Shown in pieces: positions 8,713 to 17,906 of a DNA stretch of 64,000 nt. This DNA comes from Candidatus Krumholzibacteriota bacterium (lineage in GTDB: Bacteria > Krumholzibacteriota > Krumholzibacteriia > JAJRXK01): contig JAJDAC010000016.1 in assembly GCA_029262065.1 (NCBI GenBank), positions 62,001 to 126,000 on the forward strand, written 5' to 3'. The notes beneath the pieces were generated by a model that saw nothing but the letters and a program-made list of their open reading frames with translations, searched no databases and was not told the DNA's origin. Numbering within the stretch: the stretch's first letter is position 1; each line of letters opens with the position of its first letter. A program made the position numbers and the translations under genes.

Positions 8713-8756
8713 ACCCACTCTCCCACCCGCCTCCCGGGTAGGACTCTCTAGACATC

Positions 8757-10964
8757 ATGAACGCACGACACGGACTTCCGCGCGGGCCGGGGCCCGCGTG
8801 GGAACTGTTCGCCGGCTTGCTTCTGGGTCAAATCTTTACTGGACCCCGCATCGACGATCACGTGGCGCCGCTGGCTTCGTTCGTGGTGCTGGTTTGGTTG
8901 TTCCGCACTCGTCGCGGGTTCGTTCTGGGCATCGGCGTGGCCGTGGGGTTGGTGGGAGGCTTGCGAAGTACCCATATCGTGAACCAGGCGCGAAACTGGA
9001 CCCATGGTGACACGGTTGCCAACGTGCAGATCGAGCGACGCGTCGGCCCGGAGGTGCACGAGGTCTGGGTAGGCGAGTCTGGTCGGGCCGTGCGGGCGCG
9101 GGTGTCGGGGTTGGCGGATTCACTGCGACACGGAGCGAGGATCACGGCCGATCTACGCACCTGGCTGCCCGAGTACCGGAGAAATTTCGATGATCGGGAC
9201 ACCTGGCGTGCGTCGCTCGGCCGCGGCGTGGTGTTACGGGGTCGTGTGCGGCGGTGGCAAGTCGAAGCGCACGGAACGTCCGTGTGGACGACGCGGGTTC
9301 GACAGGCCATGAGCGCCTGGTTGGTTGAGACCTGCGGCGGAACCGGGTCGGCCGGCGGATTCTGGGCCGCGATCCTCGTGGGCGATCGCGAAGCCATTGG
9401 CGACGGTGCGTGGCGACGGTTCCAGCGCCTGGGGCTGGCGCACCTCCTGGCGTTGAGCGGCTTCCACGCCGGATTGCTCACCGCGCTGATGGGTGGGTTG
9501 CTACGCGTGCGCACGCACCCCGAGCGGCAGTGGGTTCTGCTGGCGGTACTGGTCTTGTGGATGCTGGTGGCGGGCGCGACACCGTCGCTTCTGCGTACGG
9601 TGGGCATGGTGGCATGGGCGGTGACGGGGCGTCGGGTTGGACGAGGTGCTTCGCTGATCGACGGGCTGGCGCTGGTCGGGGTCCTGGAACTGACGGTTTG
9701 GCCATGGCACGTGGCTGCGTTGGGCTGGTGGCTCAGCTACTCGGCCACGGCGTCCATTCTCATGATCGCCCCCGCGGTGCGGTCGCGGCGGGCGTGGTCG
9801 CAGGCGATGCTCGTCTCCGGGGCGGCGCAATCGGCAACGCTCCCGTGGACGCTCTCGGCGTTCGGAACGCTGGTCTGGGTTTCACCGGTCGCCAACCTGA
9901 TCGTTGCGCCGGCGTTCGCGTTGTTGGCCACGGCAGGTACCGTCGCGTTGGTGTTGGCCGCGCTGCTGCCGACGTTCGCGCCGGCGTTGGGATCGTTGGT
10001 GAGTTTGGCAACGCACGCGCTGGGTGCACTGCTCGTGCTCTGCGACAAGTTGGCGCCGGCACCGTGGGGCCACCCGGGACTGCACGGGTTCAGCTGGACC
10101 ATGGCGTTGGGCATCGTCTGTCTGCTGTGCGTTCCCACGCGGCCCGTGGCATGGCGTTGGCGCCTGGCCGGGACCGCGGTACTCGTGGCGCTGGCGCACG
10201 TGCCGCTGCTCATGGAACCGTCCCGCGTTTGGTTCGCGCTCGACGTGGGCCAGGGCGACGCGACCGCGTTGCGGGATCACGGGCACTGGCTGGTGGTGGA
10301 TACCGGCGGTGCGTGGGAAGGCGACGACGCAGGTCGTCGTACGGTGTTGCCATTTCTGGCCCGACGCAACGCAAGTGACGTGGACCTCGTGCTTACGCAC
10401 GGTCACCTCGACCACATTGGCGGCGCAGCCAGTTTGCTACGTAGCGGGCGCGTGGGGCGCCTTTGGATGGCGGCTTCGGATAGTGCCGAATCCTGGGCCA
10501 AGCGCCTCGCCGAGTTCGGGGCGCAAGTGCGGTGGATATCGAGAGGGGACACGGTCCGGGTAGGTCGCTCGGCCTTGGCTTGCCTGTGGCCGCCGCTCGA
10601 GACCGGTGATCTGGGTGCGAATGACCGCAGCGTGGTCTTGTCGTTGGGCACCGAACTCCTGCTCACCGGCGATGCTGAGTGGGAGGCCGAAGCACACCTG
10701 GAGGCTTCGGCCGCCACGGTCCTGAAGGTGGCTCATCACGGTGGCAATACGGGTACCGGGGTGGACTTCCTGGCTGCGACGCGGCCCCGTCTGGCGGTGG
10801 TCTCGTGCGGCCGGCAAAACCGCTACGGCCACCCCAAGCTCCAGACCCTGAACCGGTTGTCGTTGTGGGGCACGCGCGTGCTCCGGACGGACCAATGTGG
10901 CGCCATCCGGATCGAATGGAGGCCTGAAGGCGTAAGAGTACGGACAGTGCGCGGGGTCCCTTGA
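8757..10964 (+). CDS. comEC: ComEC/Rec2-family DNA uptake channel
   Basis: A 735-residue polytopic inner-membrane protein. The N-terminal part has membrane segments around a soluble OB-like region. The Competence domain in the middle carries the family motif LLALSGFHAGLL at about residue 230 and a run of hydrophobic helices to about 480. The C-terminus is a metallo-beta-lactamase domain with THGHLDHIGG (His548, His550, Asp552, His553) and a later AHHGGNTGT. ComEC moves single-stranded DNA across the inner membrane during natural transformation; the C-terminal domain may degrade the other strand. No other competence genes are present in the window. Its stop codon is part of the -35 element of the purC promoter. 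Confidence 0.93.
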   Translation: MNARHGLPRGPGPAWELFAGLLLGQIFTGPRIDDHVAPLASFVVLVWLFRTRRGFVLGIGVAVGLVGGLRSTHIVNQARNWTHGDTVANVQIERRVGPEVHEVWVGESGRAVRARVSGLADSLRHGARITADLRTWLPEYRRNFDDRDTWRASLGRGVVLRGRVRRWQVEAHGTSVWTTRVRQAMSAWLVETCGGTGSAGGFWAAILVGDREAIGDGAWRRFQRLGLAHLLALSGFHAGLLTALMGGLLRVRTHPERQWVLLAVLVLWMLVAGATPSLLRTVGMVAWAVTGRRVGRGASLIDGLALVGVLELTVWPWHVAALGWWLSYSATASILMIAPAVRSRRAWSQAMLVSGAAQSATLPWTLSAFGTLVWVSPVANLIVAPAFALLATAGTVALVLAALLPTFAPALGSLVSLATHALGALLVLCDKLAPAPWGHPGLHGFSWTMALGIVCLLCVPTRPVAWRWRLAGTAVLVALAHVPLLMEPSRVWFALDVGQGDATALRDHGHWLVVDTGGAWEGDDAGRRTVLPFLARRNASDVDLVLTHGHLDHIGGAASLLRSGRVGRLWMAASDSAESWAKRLAEFGAQVRWISRGDTVRVGRSALACLWPPLETGDLGANDRSVVLSLGTELLLTGDAEWEAEAHLEASAATVLKVAHHGGNTGTGVDFLAATRPRLAVVSCGRQNRYGHPKLQTLNRLSLWGTRVLRTDQCGAIRIEWRPEGVRVRTVRGVP

Positions 10965-10989
10965 CCCGGTCGCTTCGCGCACCTATTCT
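10961..10989 (+). promoter_or_regulatory. purC promoter, -35 overlapping the comEC stop
   Basis: TTGACC (10961-10966), a 17-base spacer and TATTCT (10984-10989). The comEC stop TGA (10962-10964) lies inside the -35 hexamer. The same hexamers with the same spacing and an ACC before the -10 recur upstream of rpsA. Confidence 0.62.
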
Positions 10990-11020
10990 GCCGCCGTCAA
11001 CCCCAACCCCGAGGAGTACT

Positions 11021-11929
11021 GTGAAGAACGTAAAGCCGCTCATCAGCACCGAAGAGTTGGGCTTGAAGCCGGATTTCCGCGGCAAGGTGCGCGAAATCTT
11101 CGACTTGGGTGAACAGCTGCTCCTGGTGGCCACCGATCGCATCAGCGCCTACGACGTCGTCATGAACGAGCCCGTGCCCGGCCGTGGCGCACTGCTCACG
11201 CAAATGACCCTCTCCTGGTACGACCATTTCGGCGACGACCTGCACCACCACCTGGTACACGCGGACTCACGTGAACTGCCGGCGCCGTTCGCGGCCCACG
11301 CCGATCGCCTGGCCCACCGCATCATGCTCGTCCACAAGGCGGACCGATATGATATCGAGGCCGTTGTCCGCGGCTATCTCGCCGGTAGTGGCTTCGCCGA
11401 CTACACGTCGACCGGTGCGGTCTGCGGCCACACCTTGCCCGACGGGATGACGCGCTGTGAAAAATTACCGCGGCCCATATTCACACCGGCGACGAAAGCC
11501 GACGAAGGCCACGACGAGAATATCACCGAGTCGCAGGCGGCCGACATCGTAGGAGCGAAGGCCTTCGCCGAAATCAAGGAGAAGAGTTTCTTCTTGTATG
11601 AGTCGGCGCGCGACTACGCGGCGCAGCGTGGCGTGATCATCGCCGATACCAAGTTCGAGTTTGGTGTGATCGACGGACGCCTCGCGTTGATCGACGAGGT
11701 CCTTACACCCGACTCCAGCCGCTACTGGGACAAGGAACTCTACGAGCCCGGACGCGAACAGGACAGCATGGACAAGCAGATTCTTCGCAACTATCTGGCT
11801 GGCCTGCCGTGGGACAGGAATCCACCCCCACCTGCTTTGGATCCGGCCGTGCTCGAGCGCGTGGCCGACGGCTACGTTTCCATTTTCCGTCGCCTGTTCC
11901 CCGCCCAGGTCGAGGCACTGCAATGGTAA
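11021..11929 (+). CDS. purC: Phosphoribosylaminoimidazole-succinocarboxamide synthase
   Basis: A 302-residue SAICAR synthetase starting at GTG 11021, chosen because GAGGAG sits just upstream and the region before it holds the promoter. It joins aspartate to CAIR with ATP in purine synthesis. Family features include GKVREIFDLGEQLLLVATD broken as GKVREIFDLG and LLVATDRISAYD near the N-terminus, VVRGYLAGSG, and LIDEVLTPDSSRYW near residue 220. The length fits the longer form of PurC seen in many non-proteobacteria. Its last codons overlap the start of purH (ATGGTAA), so the two are coupled, with guaA 41 bases after purH. The three form a purine nucleotide cluster. Confidence 0.96.
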   Translation: MKNVKPLISTEELGLKPDFRGKVREIFDLGEQLLLVATDRISAYDVVMNEPVPGRGALLTQMTLSWYDHFGDDLHHHLVHADSRELPAPFAAHADRLAHRIMLVHKADRYDIEAVVRGYLAGSGFADYTSTGAVCGHTLPDGMTRCEKLPRPIFTPATKADEGHDENITESQAADIVGAKAFAEIKEKSFFLYESARDYAAQRGVIIADTKFEFGVIDGRLALIDEVLTPDSSRYWDKELYEPGREQDSMDKQILRNYLAGLPWDRNPPPPALDPAVLERVADGYVSIFRRLFPAQVEALQW

Positions 11930-13449
11930 AGAGCCGGCGCAAGAGAGCGCTGCTCAGCGTGACGGACAAAGAAGGTTTGGTGGAACTGGCCCGGGTATTG
12001 GATGGCCACGGCTACGAGTTGGTGGCCAGCGGTGGCACCGCGGGGGCGCTGCGCGACGCGGGACTCACCGTCGTGGACGTCGCCACCGTAACCGGGCAGC
12101 CTGAGATTCTCGGCGGCCGCGTAAAGACGCTGCACCCGGCCATGGCCGCGGGGATCCTCGCGCCATCACCGCAAGACCTCAACGGCACAGGCTTTGATCC
12201 TATCGATGTGGTGGTGGTGAATCTCTACGACTTCTACGGTGCGGTGGCCGATAACCGGAAGCAGGGCGATCTGGTCGAGGCCATTGATATCGGTGGACCC
12301 ACTCTGTTGCGAGCGGCGGCCAAGAACTTCGACCGCGTGACCGTATTGCCTGACCCCGGCGTGTACCGTGAGTTTGCGCGCGAGCTCGATGAAGGCCGTG
12401 GTTCCACCCGACCGGCCTTTCGAAGACGCATGGCGGGCCGTGTGTTCGAATTGACCAGTCGCTACGATGCGGCCATTGCCGGGGGATTGTTCGACGACAC
12501 CGCGTCGGCGGCGGTGAGTGGGTCGCCGCGCCATCCGTTGCGCTACGGAGAGAATCCTCACCAGGGCGCGTGGTGGTCGGTGGAAAACGGGCAGGGACTC
12601 GAGGACCTGGGACTGTCGCGACACGGCGGTAAGGAGCTCAGCTACAACAACCTGCTCGACCTGATCGCGGCCCAGAAACTGGCGTCGGATCTCCCGGTGG
12701 GAGGGTGCGCCATCTTGAAGCACACGAACCCCTGTGGTGTGGGGGTGGGGACATCGCCGCACGAGGCTCTGGCCCGCGCATTCGCCTGCGATCCGGTGTC
12801 TGCGTTCGGTGGCATCGTGGCGCTGCGCGACACGGTGGACGGCGATACCGCGGGTTTGATCGCCGAGCGTTTCCTGGAGGTGGTCGTGGCTCCCGACTTC
12901 GATGCCACGGCCCGTGAGGTTCTGGCCAAGAAGAAGAACCTGCGCTGGCTTTCCGTCGACGCCGCGCGCTTCGCGCAGGCCACCAGTGGCAGTCAGCGCC
13001 GTTGGGGCAATCTGGTCTTGAGCCAGGAAGAAGACGAAGGCTTTCCCGAACTCGAACGTTGGCAGTTGGCGGTGGGTGACGCGCCCAGTGAGGAAACACT
13101 ACGCGCCGCCGAACTCGCGTGGCGGGTTTCGAAACACGTGAAGAGCAATGCCATCGTCCTGGGCGACGCCAACGGCACCCTGGGTATCGGGGCGGGGCAG
13201 ATGAGCCGAGTTGATAGTTGTCGCTTGGCCGTACGCAAAGCAAGTGACCAGGGCCACGACCTCAAGAATACCGTGGCCGCAAGTGACGGTTTCTTTCCCT
13301 TCGCTGACGGGCTCGAGCTTCTGGCCGAGGCGGGGGTCACCACCGTGGTGCAACCGGGCGGTTCCATCCGTGACACCGAGGTTGCCGATGCCGCCACACG
13401 GTTGGGAGTTACGTTGTTTCTCACGGGCGTACGTCATTTTCGACACTGA
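11923..13449 (+). CDS. purH: Bifunctional AICAR transformylase/IMP cyclohydrolase
   Basis: The protein has 508 residues from the ATG at 11923, which overlaps the purC stop; the frame is open further upstream but only as a shadow of purC. The N-terminal MGS-like IMP cyclohydrolase domain has SGGTAGALRDAG and GGRVKTLHP. The C-terminal transformylase domain has RYGENPHQGAWW, KELSYNNLLD, LKHTNPCGVG and AFGGIVA. It carries out the last two steps to IMP: formylation of AICAR with 10-formyl-THF and ring closure. The length is normal for PurH. It sits between PurC and GMP synthase, so the operon makes IMP and then commits part of it to GMP. Confidence 0.97.
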   Translation: MVKSRRKRALLSVTDKEGLVELARVLDGHGYELVASGGTAGALRDAGLTVVDVATVTGQPEILGGRVKTLHPAMAAGILAPSPQDLNGTGFDPIDVVVVNLYDFYGAVADNRKQGDLVEAIDIGGPTLLRAAAKNFDRVTVLPDPGVYREFARELDEGRGSTRPAFRRRMAGRVFELTSRYDAAIAGGLFDDTASAAVSGSPRHPLRYGENPHQGAWWSVENGQGLEDLGLSRHGGKELSYNNLLDLIAAQKLASDLPVGGCAILKHTNPCGVGVGTSPHEALARAFACDPVSAFGGIVALRDTVDGDTAGLIAERFLEVVVAPDFDATAREVLAKKKNLRWLSVDAARFAQATSGSQRRWGNLVLSQEEDEGFPELERWQLAVGDAPSEETLRAAELAWRVSKHVKSNAIVLGDANGTLGIGAGQMSRVDSCRLAVRKASDQGHDLKNTVAASDGFFPFADGLELLAEAGVTTVVQPGGSIRDTEVADAATRLGVTLFLTGVRHFRH

Positions 13450-13490
13450 CTTGCGCCCGCCACGCTTACGAACGCATTAGGGGAGGCAGA

Positions 13491-15032
13491 GTGAAAGGTC
13501 GTCCGACGATCATCGTCATCGACTTCGGCTCGCAGTATAGCCAGCTCATTACGCGGCGATTACGCGAGTTGGGGGCGTTCAGTGAGATGCTGCCGCCGCA
13601 GCAGGCCGGGAATCTGGCGAGCCACGAACACCTGGCCGGGGTCATTCTTTCCGGCGGTCCCTCGAGCGTGAAGGAAGCCGAAGCGCCGGGCCTGGCTCCG
13701 GAGTTGTTGGCGCTCGACGTACCTCTGCTGGGGATCTGCTACGGCATGCAGCTGTTGGCCGAGGCCTTGGGTGGTTCGGTCGAGGCGGCCGCGCGCCGCG
13801 AGTATGGCAACGAGCGTATCGAGACCACAGGTAGCAGTCCGCTATTCAAGAGCACGCCGTCGGTACAGACAGCCTGGATGAGCCACGGCGATCACGTCGC
13901 TTCGGTTCCCGACGGTTTCGAGGTGCACGCACGATCAGGCAGTGGCACGTTGGCCGCCATGTCCAACGTCGGACGTCGCATCTACGGAATCCAGTTTCAT
14001 CCCGAGGTCAGTCATACCGAGTTTGGCATGCAGCTTCTGGAGAATTTCGTTCGGGAAATCTGCGGCATCGAAGAAGCATGGGACCGCGGATCGTTCGTGG
14101 AAGATCAGATCGTCTCGATTCAGGAGACGGTAGGGAATGACCGCGTGCTGTGCGCTGTAAGCGGCGGTGTGGACAGTACGGTCACCGCGGTCATGGCCGA
14201 GCGCGCGGTTGGTGATCGACTCACCGCGGTGTTTGTTGACAATGGCCTGCTACGCCATCGTGAGGCCGAGCAGGTCGCCGCCAACCTGAAGGATCTGCTG
14301 CGCGGACATCTGGTCGTCGAGGAAGCGGGCGACAAGTTTCTCGATCAGCTGAAGGGCGTGACCGATCCTGAGGTCAAACGCAAGCGAATCGGCCATACCT
14401 TCATCGACGTGTTTACCCAGACCGCGAAGGAACACGGGCCGTTCAAGTATCTGGCGCAGGGCACTCTCTACCCCGATCGCATCGAGAGCCTTTCGGTTCG
14501 CGGACCCAGCCATGTCATCAAGACCCACCACAACGTGGGAGGGCTGCCCGAGGAGTTGGGCTTCGACCTCATAGAGCCCCTGGGCGAGCTGTTCAAGGAC
14601 GAAGTGCGGGCGGTAGGGACCGAACTGGGTATCCCCGCCGAGATGTTGCATCGCCATCCCTTTCCGGGCCCCGGCCTGGCGGTGCGGATTCTGGGAGAAA
14701 TAACGCCTGAGCGTCTTGACCTGCTGCGACGAGCCGACCACATTTTCATTGAAGAGCTGGTACGCAGCGACCAATACGATGAGATCTGGCAAGCCGGCGC
14801 GGTACTGCTTCCCATTCAGAGCGTGGGGGTCATGGGAGATGCCCGCACCTACCAGAGCGTCGTGGCGTTGCGGGCCGTCACCAGCCGGGATGCCATGACC
14901 GCCGACTGGTCCAGGATCCCAGACGATATCCTGGCCCGAATCAGCAATCGCATCGTTCGCGAAGTGGATGGCATCAACCGCGTGGTCTACGACATCAGCA
15001 GCAAACCGCCGTCCACGATCGAGTGGGAATAG
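13491..15032 (+). CDS. guaA: GMP synthase (glutamine-hydrolysing)
   Basis: The protein has 513 residues from GTG 13491, with a GGGGAGG ribosome binding site. The N-terminal class I amidotransferase domain has the nucleophile Cys in GICYGMQLL and the His/Glu of the triad in FHPEVSHTEFG. The ATP-pyrophosphatase domain has the P-loop SGGVDSTV, and the C-terminal dimerisation domain ends in the conserved KPPSTIEWE. It converts XMP to GMP with ATP and glutamine. Length and domain order are standard. It follows purH with a 41-base gap. No clear terminator separates it from the M6 protease gene that starts 10 bases downstream. Confidence 0.97.
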   Translation: MKGRPTIIVIDFGSQYSQLITRRLRELGAFSEMLPPQQAGNLASHEHLAGVILSGGPSSVKEAEAPGLAPELLALDVPLLGICYGMQLLAEALGGSVEAAARREYGNERIETTGSSPLFKSTPSVQTAWMSHGDHVASVPDGFEVHARSGSGTLAAMSNVGRRIYGIQFHPEVSHTEFGMQLLENFVREICGIEEAWDRGSFVEDQIVSIQETVGNDRVLCAVSGGVDSTVTAVMAERAVGDRLTAVFVDNGLLRHREAEQVAANLKDLLRGHLVVEEAGDKFLDQLKGVTDPEVKRKRIGHTFIDVFTQTAKEHGPFKYLAQGTLYPDRIESLSVRGPSHVIKTHHNVGGLPEELGFDLIEPLGELFKDEVRAVGTELGIPAEMLHRHPFPGPGLAVRILGEITPERLDLLRRADHIFIEELVRSDQYDEIWQAGAVLLPIQSVGVMGDARTYQSVVALRAVTSRDAMTADWSRIPDDILARISNRIVREVDGINRVVYDISSKPPSTIEWE

Positions 15033-15041
15033 TGGGGTAAC

Positions 15042-17906
15042 GTGTTCCGTATTCGTCGCTGGCTTGGCGCCATCACCTTGGTGCTTCTTTTTTCGTTGGT
15101 TGAGGTACCCGCATGGGGTAGCACGCTCAGTCCCGGTCATCCGGTCTGGCAATCCACTGATCTCGATCACCAGGCCCTACGTACCTGGTTGGCCAGACAA
15201 CGCATACAGAACCAGAAACTGTTCTCGGTCATGCCCGCCGGTGCTGATGCTCAAGCCAAGGGACTGAGCGCGCATGCGCAGCGGGTTCTGGTGATCCCCG
15301 TACGGTACGCCGACGACACGGGCGATCCGCCGGTGTCGGTCGACAGTTTGAATCGCGCGTTCTTCAGCCGGGCAAATCCCCGCAGCGTCGCGTCCTACTA
15401 TGAGCAGGTCAGTGGCGGCCGATTCATCCCCAAAGGAAGCGTGACGCCGTGGGTACGTTTGCCGGGCACACGGCTGACCTACCCGAACATCATCAACGGA
15501 AATCCCGCGGGCGGCGGCGGACCCGAAGCGATGGCCCGCGACGCCGTGCGACTGGCCGCGGGTCTGGTCGATCTGACCGCGTTCGACGACGACGGTGAAG
15601 ACGGGCTGCCCGGCAGCGGCGACGACGATGGCATCATCGATCTACTTGTCATTTTGCACCCCGACGTGGGCTGGGAAGTCGATCCCGTCACCGAGGGCCC
15701 GGCGATTCTCTCCATCGTGAGTTCGGCGCTCGACGATCCTGAGATGGTCTCGGTGGGAGTTCGCGCCGACGGGTTCCTCGTGTCATCGGCTCGTGGCCCA
15801 CTGGGCGTTTGGGTCCATGAAATGGGCCATCTGCTGGGGTTGGATGATCTCTACGATCTGGACGTCACGGGCCCGATCCAGAGCAACCCCAACCGAGGCG
15901 GGCTCGGCCTGTGGTCGTTGATGGCGCACGGCACCTGGGGTGGAGGCGGCGCGCAACCGAGCAATCTCGACGCGCTGAGCCGCCAATTGTTGGGCTGGGA
16001 AGACGAAGTGCTTCGCGTGTTCGGCGCGGGTGACTTCATTCTCGACGCCGTGGAAGAAGGAGACTCGCGCAGCGCCGAGGTGCTGCCGTTGGGTCCCTGG
16101 GGTCGCGAACGGTTCGTGATCGAAAATCGACGGCGCAGAGATGGCGCGGTGGTAGACGGTGACCTGCCCGGCTCGGGCATATTGATCTATCGAGTCGACG
16201 ACGAACAACCCGTGAACCGGAGCCCGGATCCTTACTGGGTTGAGGTACTCGAGGCGGATGGTCGCAACGATCTTCGCGACGCTGCCAACAATGGCGACGC
16301 CAGCGACCCGTTCACGGGCAGTGGGATAACGGGCATCGACGGTGGCACCACGCCGTCGACCAGCAGTCGCCGGCCCGATACGGACAAGGCGGCCCCGTCG
16401 ATCCTGGTGGGATCACCCGATGCCCTGGGCGGGCAACGGGTGACCATTGCGATGTCTTCGACACCGGCGCTGCGGTTGCAGTCCGCGTTGTTCGAAGCGG
16501 GTGCTCTCGACTTTCGCGCCTTCTTGCGGATCAGCGACTCGTTGCCGTGGCGATTGATCTTTGATGATGGGGGGACGACACCCACGGCCGTTTCGGCCAC
16601 GTTTTCCGCCAGCGATGCGCGGATCGCCGTTTCGCCCCTGTCGGTGGACCTGGTCGCCAGTGGTGGTACCTGGATTCCCGACGAGACGGTCACCGTTACC
16701 GTGAATGGACTGGTCGAAACGTTGCCGGCGCCCGAGGTCACCGTGACGCTCACCGTGGACGGCGTCGCGCGAACCCTGGTAGTCGGTGCTCCGATATCCG
16801 TGGGGCCGGGCCTTGCCGGCAACGATTTCTCGAAATGGGACCCCGCGATGGTGGGCGCGTCGGGCGCGGCGACCGAATTCACCCTGCTTGGCCTGGCGGA
16901 GCTTCCGTTGCCGGCCGACAACGGGTGGCAGACTACGACCGGTGGCGACCCCGGCTACACGGCGGGGGCCGAGCTCACCCTCACCAGTCCATGGTTTGCT
17001 CCGCCCGACAACGGCCGCGTACAACTGTGGTCTCGCCAGGAGACGGAGGCAGGCCGGGCCGGATTGGTCTGGGACGGGGGCGTGATCGAGTACCTGGTGC
17101 CCGACCGCGGATGGCGGGCGTTGGTGCCCGAGGGCGGTCCCGTGGCCTACGTAAACCATCGCAGCGCCGCCGCTACCCGTGGACTCGTTGGCTTCGGCGG
17201 TCCGGCCACCGATTGGCAGGGTTATTCCGCACCGCTTCCGACGTCCAACGGCCCCATGAGGGTTCGGTTTCGATTTGGCGCGGACGAGACCATCCAGTTG
17301 GGAAGTTGGGCGTTGGCCAAGGCCGGAACCAATCCAGCCCCGGGCACGGCCGCATTGACTCTGGCGGACGGTGTATTCGGCGAACAACTGATCGAGGCTA
17401 CGTTCGATGGCGACCTTACGCGGGTAACGTCGGTCCGGTTCCGATACCGTCGTCCGCTCACCGACGATTGGATCGCGGCCTCGGACCTCTTTACCCTTAC
17501 GCCGGATCTGCAGCGGTTGGTCGCTGAACTGACGTTGCCCACCGATGCCGACGTGCTGACCATTGGATTGTTCGGCGAGACGTCGGGAGGGAATGTCGTT
17601 CCTCCGCTATTGCTGGGCACGATCGGGTTTCGCGCCACGCGATCTCCGGTGGTCTCGCTGCGAGCCCGGCCGAATCCTTCCGCGGCCGACGTTTTCGTTC
17701 AGTTCGCATCGCAGGATGTTCCTACCGAACTGCTGGTCTTTGACCTGCGCGGTCGACGCGTCCGTTCGATAGCGGTACCGTCGCGCGTTAGCACCGCCGT
17801 ATGGGACGGTACGGACGATGCTGGGGGCCGGATGGCGTCGGGGCGATACGTGATCGCCCTGGCCAACGATCCCACTGTCAGAATATCGGTGGTACTGCTG
17901 CGGTGA
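15042..17906 (+). CDS. Secreted M6-family metalloprotease with C-terminal FlgD/sorting-like domain
   Basis: This is a 954-residue exported protein with an N-terminal signal peptide (about 1-26, ending VPAWGS). The M6 peptidase domain (about 80-480) has the zinc motif HEMGHLLGLDD at residues 259-269, in which His259, His263 and the downstream Asp are ligands and Glu260 is catalytic; this is the immune-inhibitor-A/metzincin-like pattern. Several beta-sandwich regions follow. The last 85 residues (PNPSAADVFV, DLRGRRVRS, WDGTDDAGGRMASGRYV) match the FlgD-Ig or type-A sorting domain pattern found at the end of many FCB secreted proteins. It ends with a GTGA overlap into the Slt-like gene. The substrate is unknown. 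Confidence 0.9.
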   Translation: MFRIRRWLGAITLVLLFSLVEVPAWGSTLSPGHPVWQSTDLDHQALRTWLARQRIQNQKLFSVMPAGADAQAKGLSAHAQRVLVIPVRYADDTGDPPVSVDSLNRAFFSRANPRSVASYYEQVSGGRFIPKGSVTPWVRLPGTRLTYPNIINGNPAGGGGPEAMARDAVRLAAGLVDLTAFDDDGEDGLPGSGDDDGIIDLLVILHPDVGWEVDPVTEGPAILSIVSSALDDPEMVSVGVRADGFLVSSARGPLGVWVHEMGHLLGLDDLYDLDVTGPIQSNPNRGGLGLWSLMAHGTWGGGGAQPSNLDALSRQLLGWEDEVLRVFGAGDFILDAVEEGDSRSAEVLPLGPWGRERFVIENRRRRDGAVVDGDLPGSGILIYRVDDEQPVNRSPDPYWVEVLEADGRNDLRDAANNGDASDPFTGSGITGIDGGTTPSTSSRRPDTDKAAPSILVGSPDALGGQRVTIAMSSTPALRLQSALFEAGALDFRAFLRISDSLPWRLIFDDGGTTPTAVSATFSASDARIAVSPLSVDLVASGGTWIPDETVTVTVNGLVETLPAPEVTVTLTVDGVARTLVVGAPISVGPGLAGNDFSKWDPAMVGASGAATEFTLLGLAELPLPADNGWQTTTGGDPGYTAGAELTLTSPWFAPPDNGRVQLWSRQETEAGRAGLVWDGGVIEYLVPDRGWRALVPEGGPVAYVNHRSAAATRGLVGFGGPATDWQGYSAPLPTSNGPMRVRFRFGADETIQLGSWALAKAGTNPAPGTAALTLADGVFGEQLIEATFDGDLTRVTSVRFRYRRPLTDDWIAASDLFTLTPDLQRLVAELTLPTDADVLTIGLFGETSGGNVVPPLLLGTIGFRATRSPVVSLRARPNPSAADVFVQFASQDVPTELLVFDLRGRRVRSIAVPSRVSTAVWDGTDDAGGRMASGRYVIALANDPTVRISVVLLR

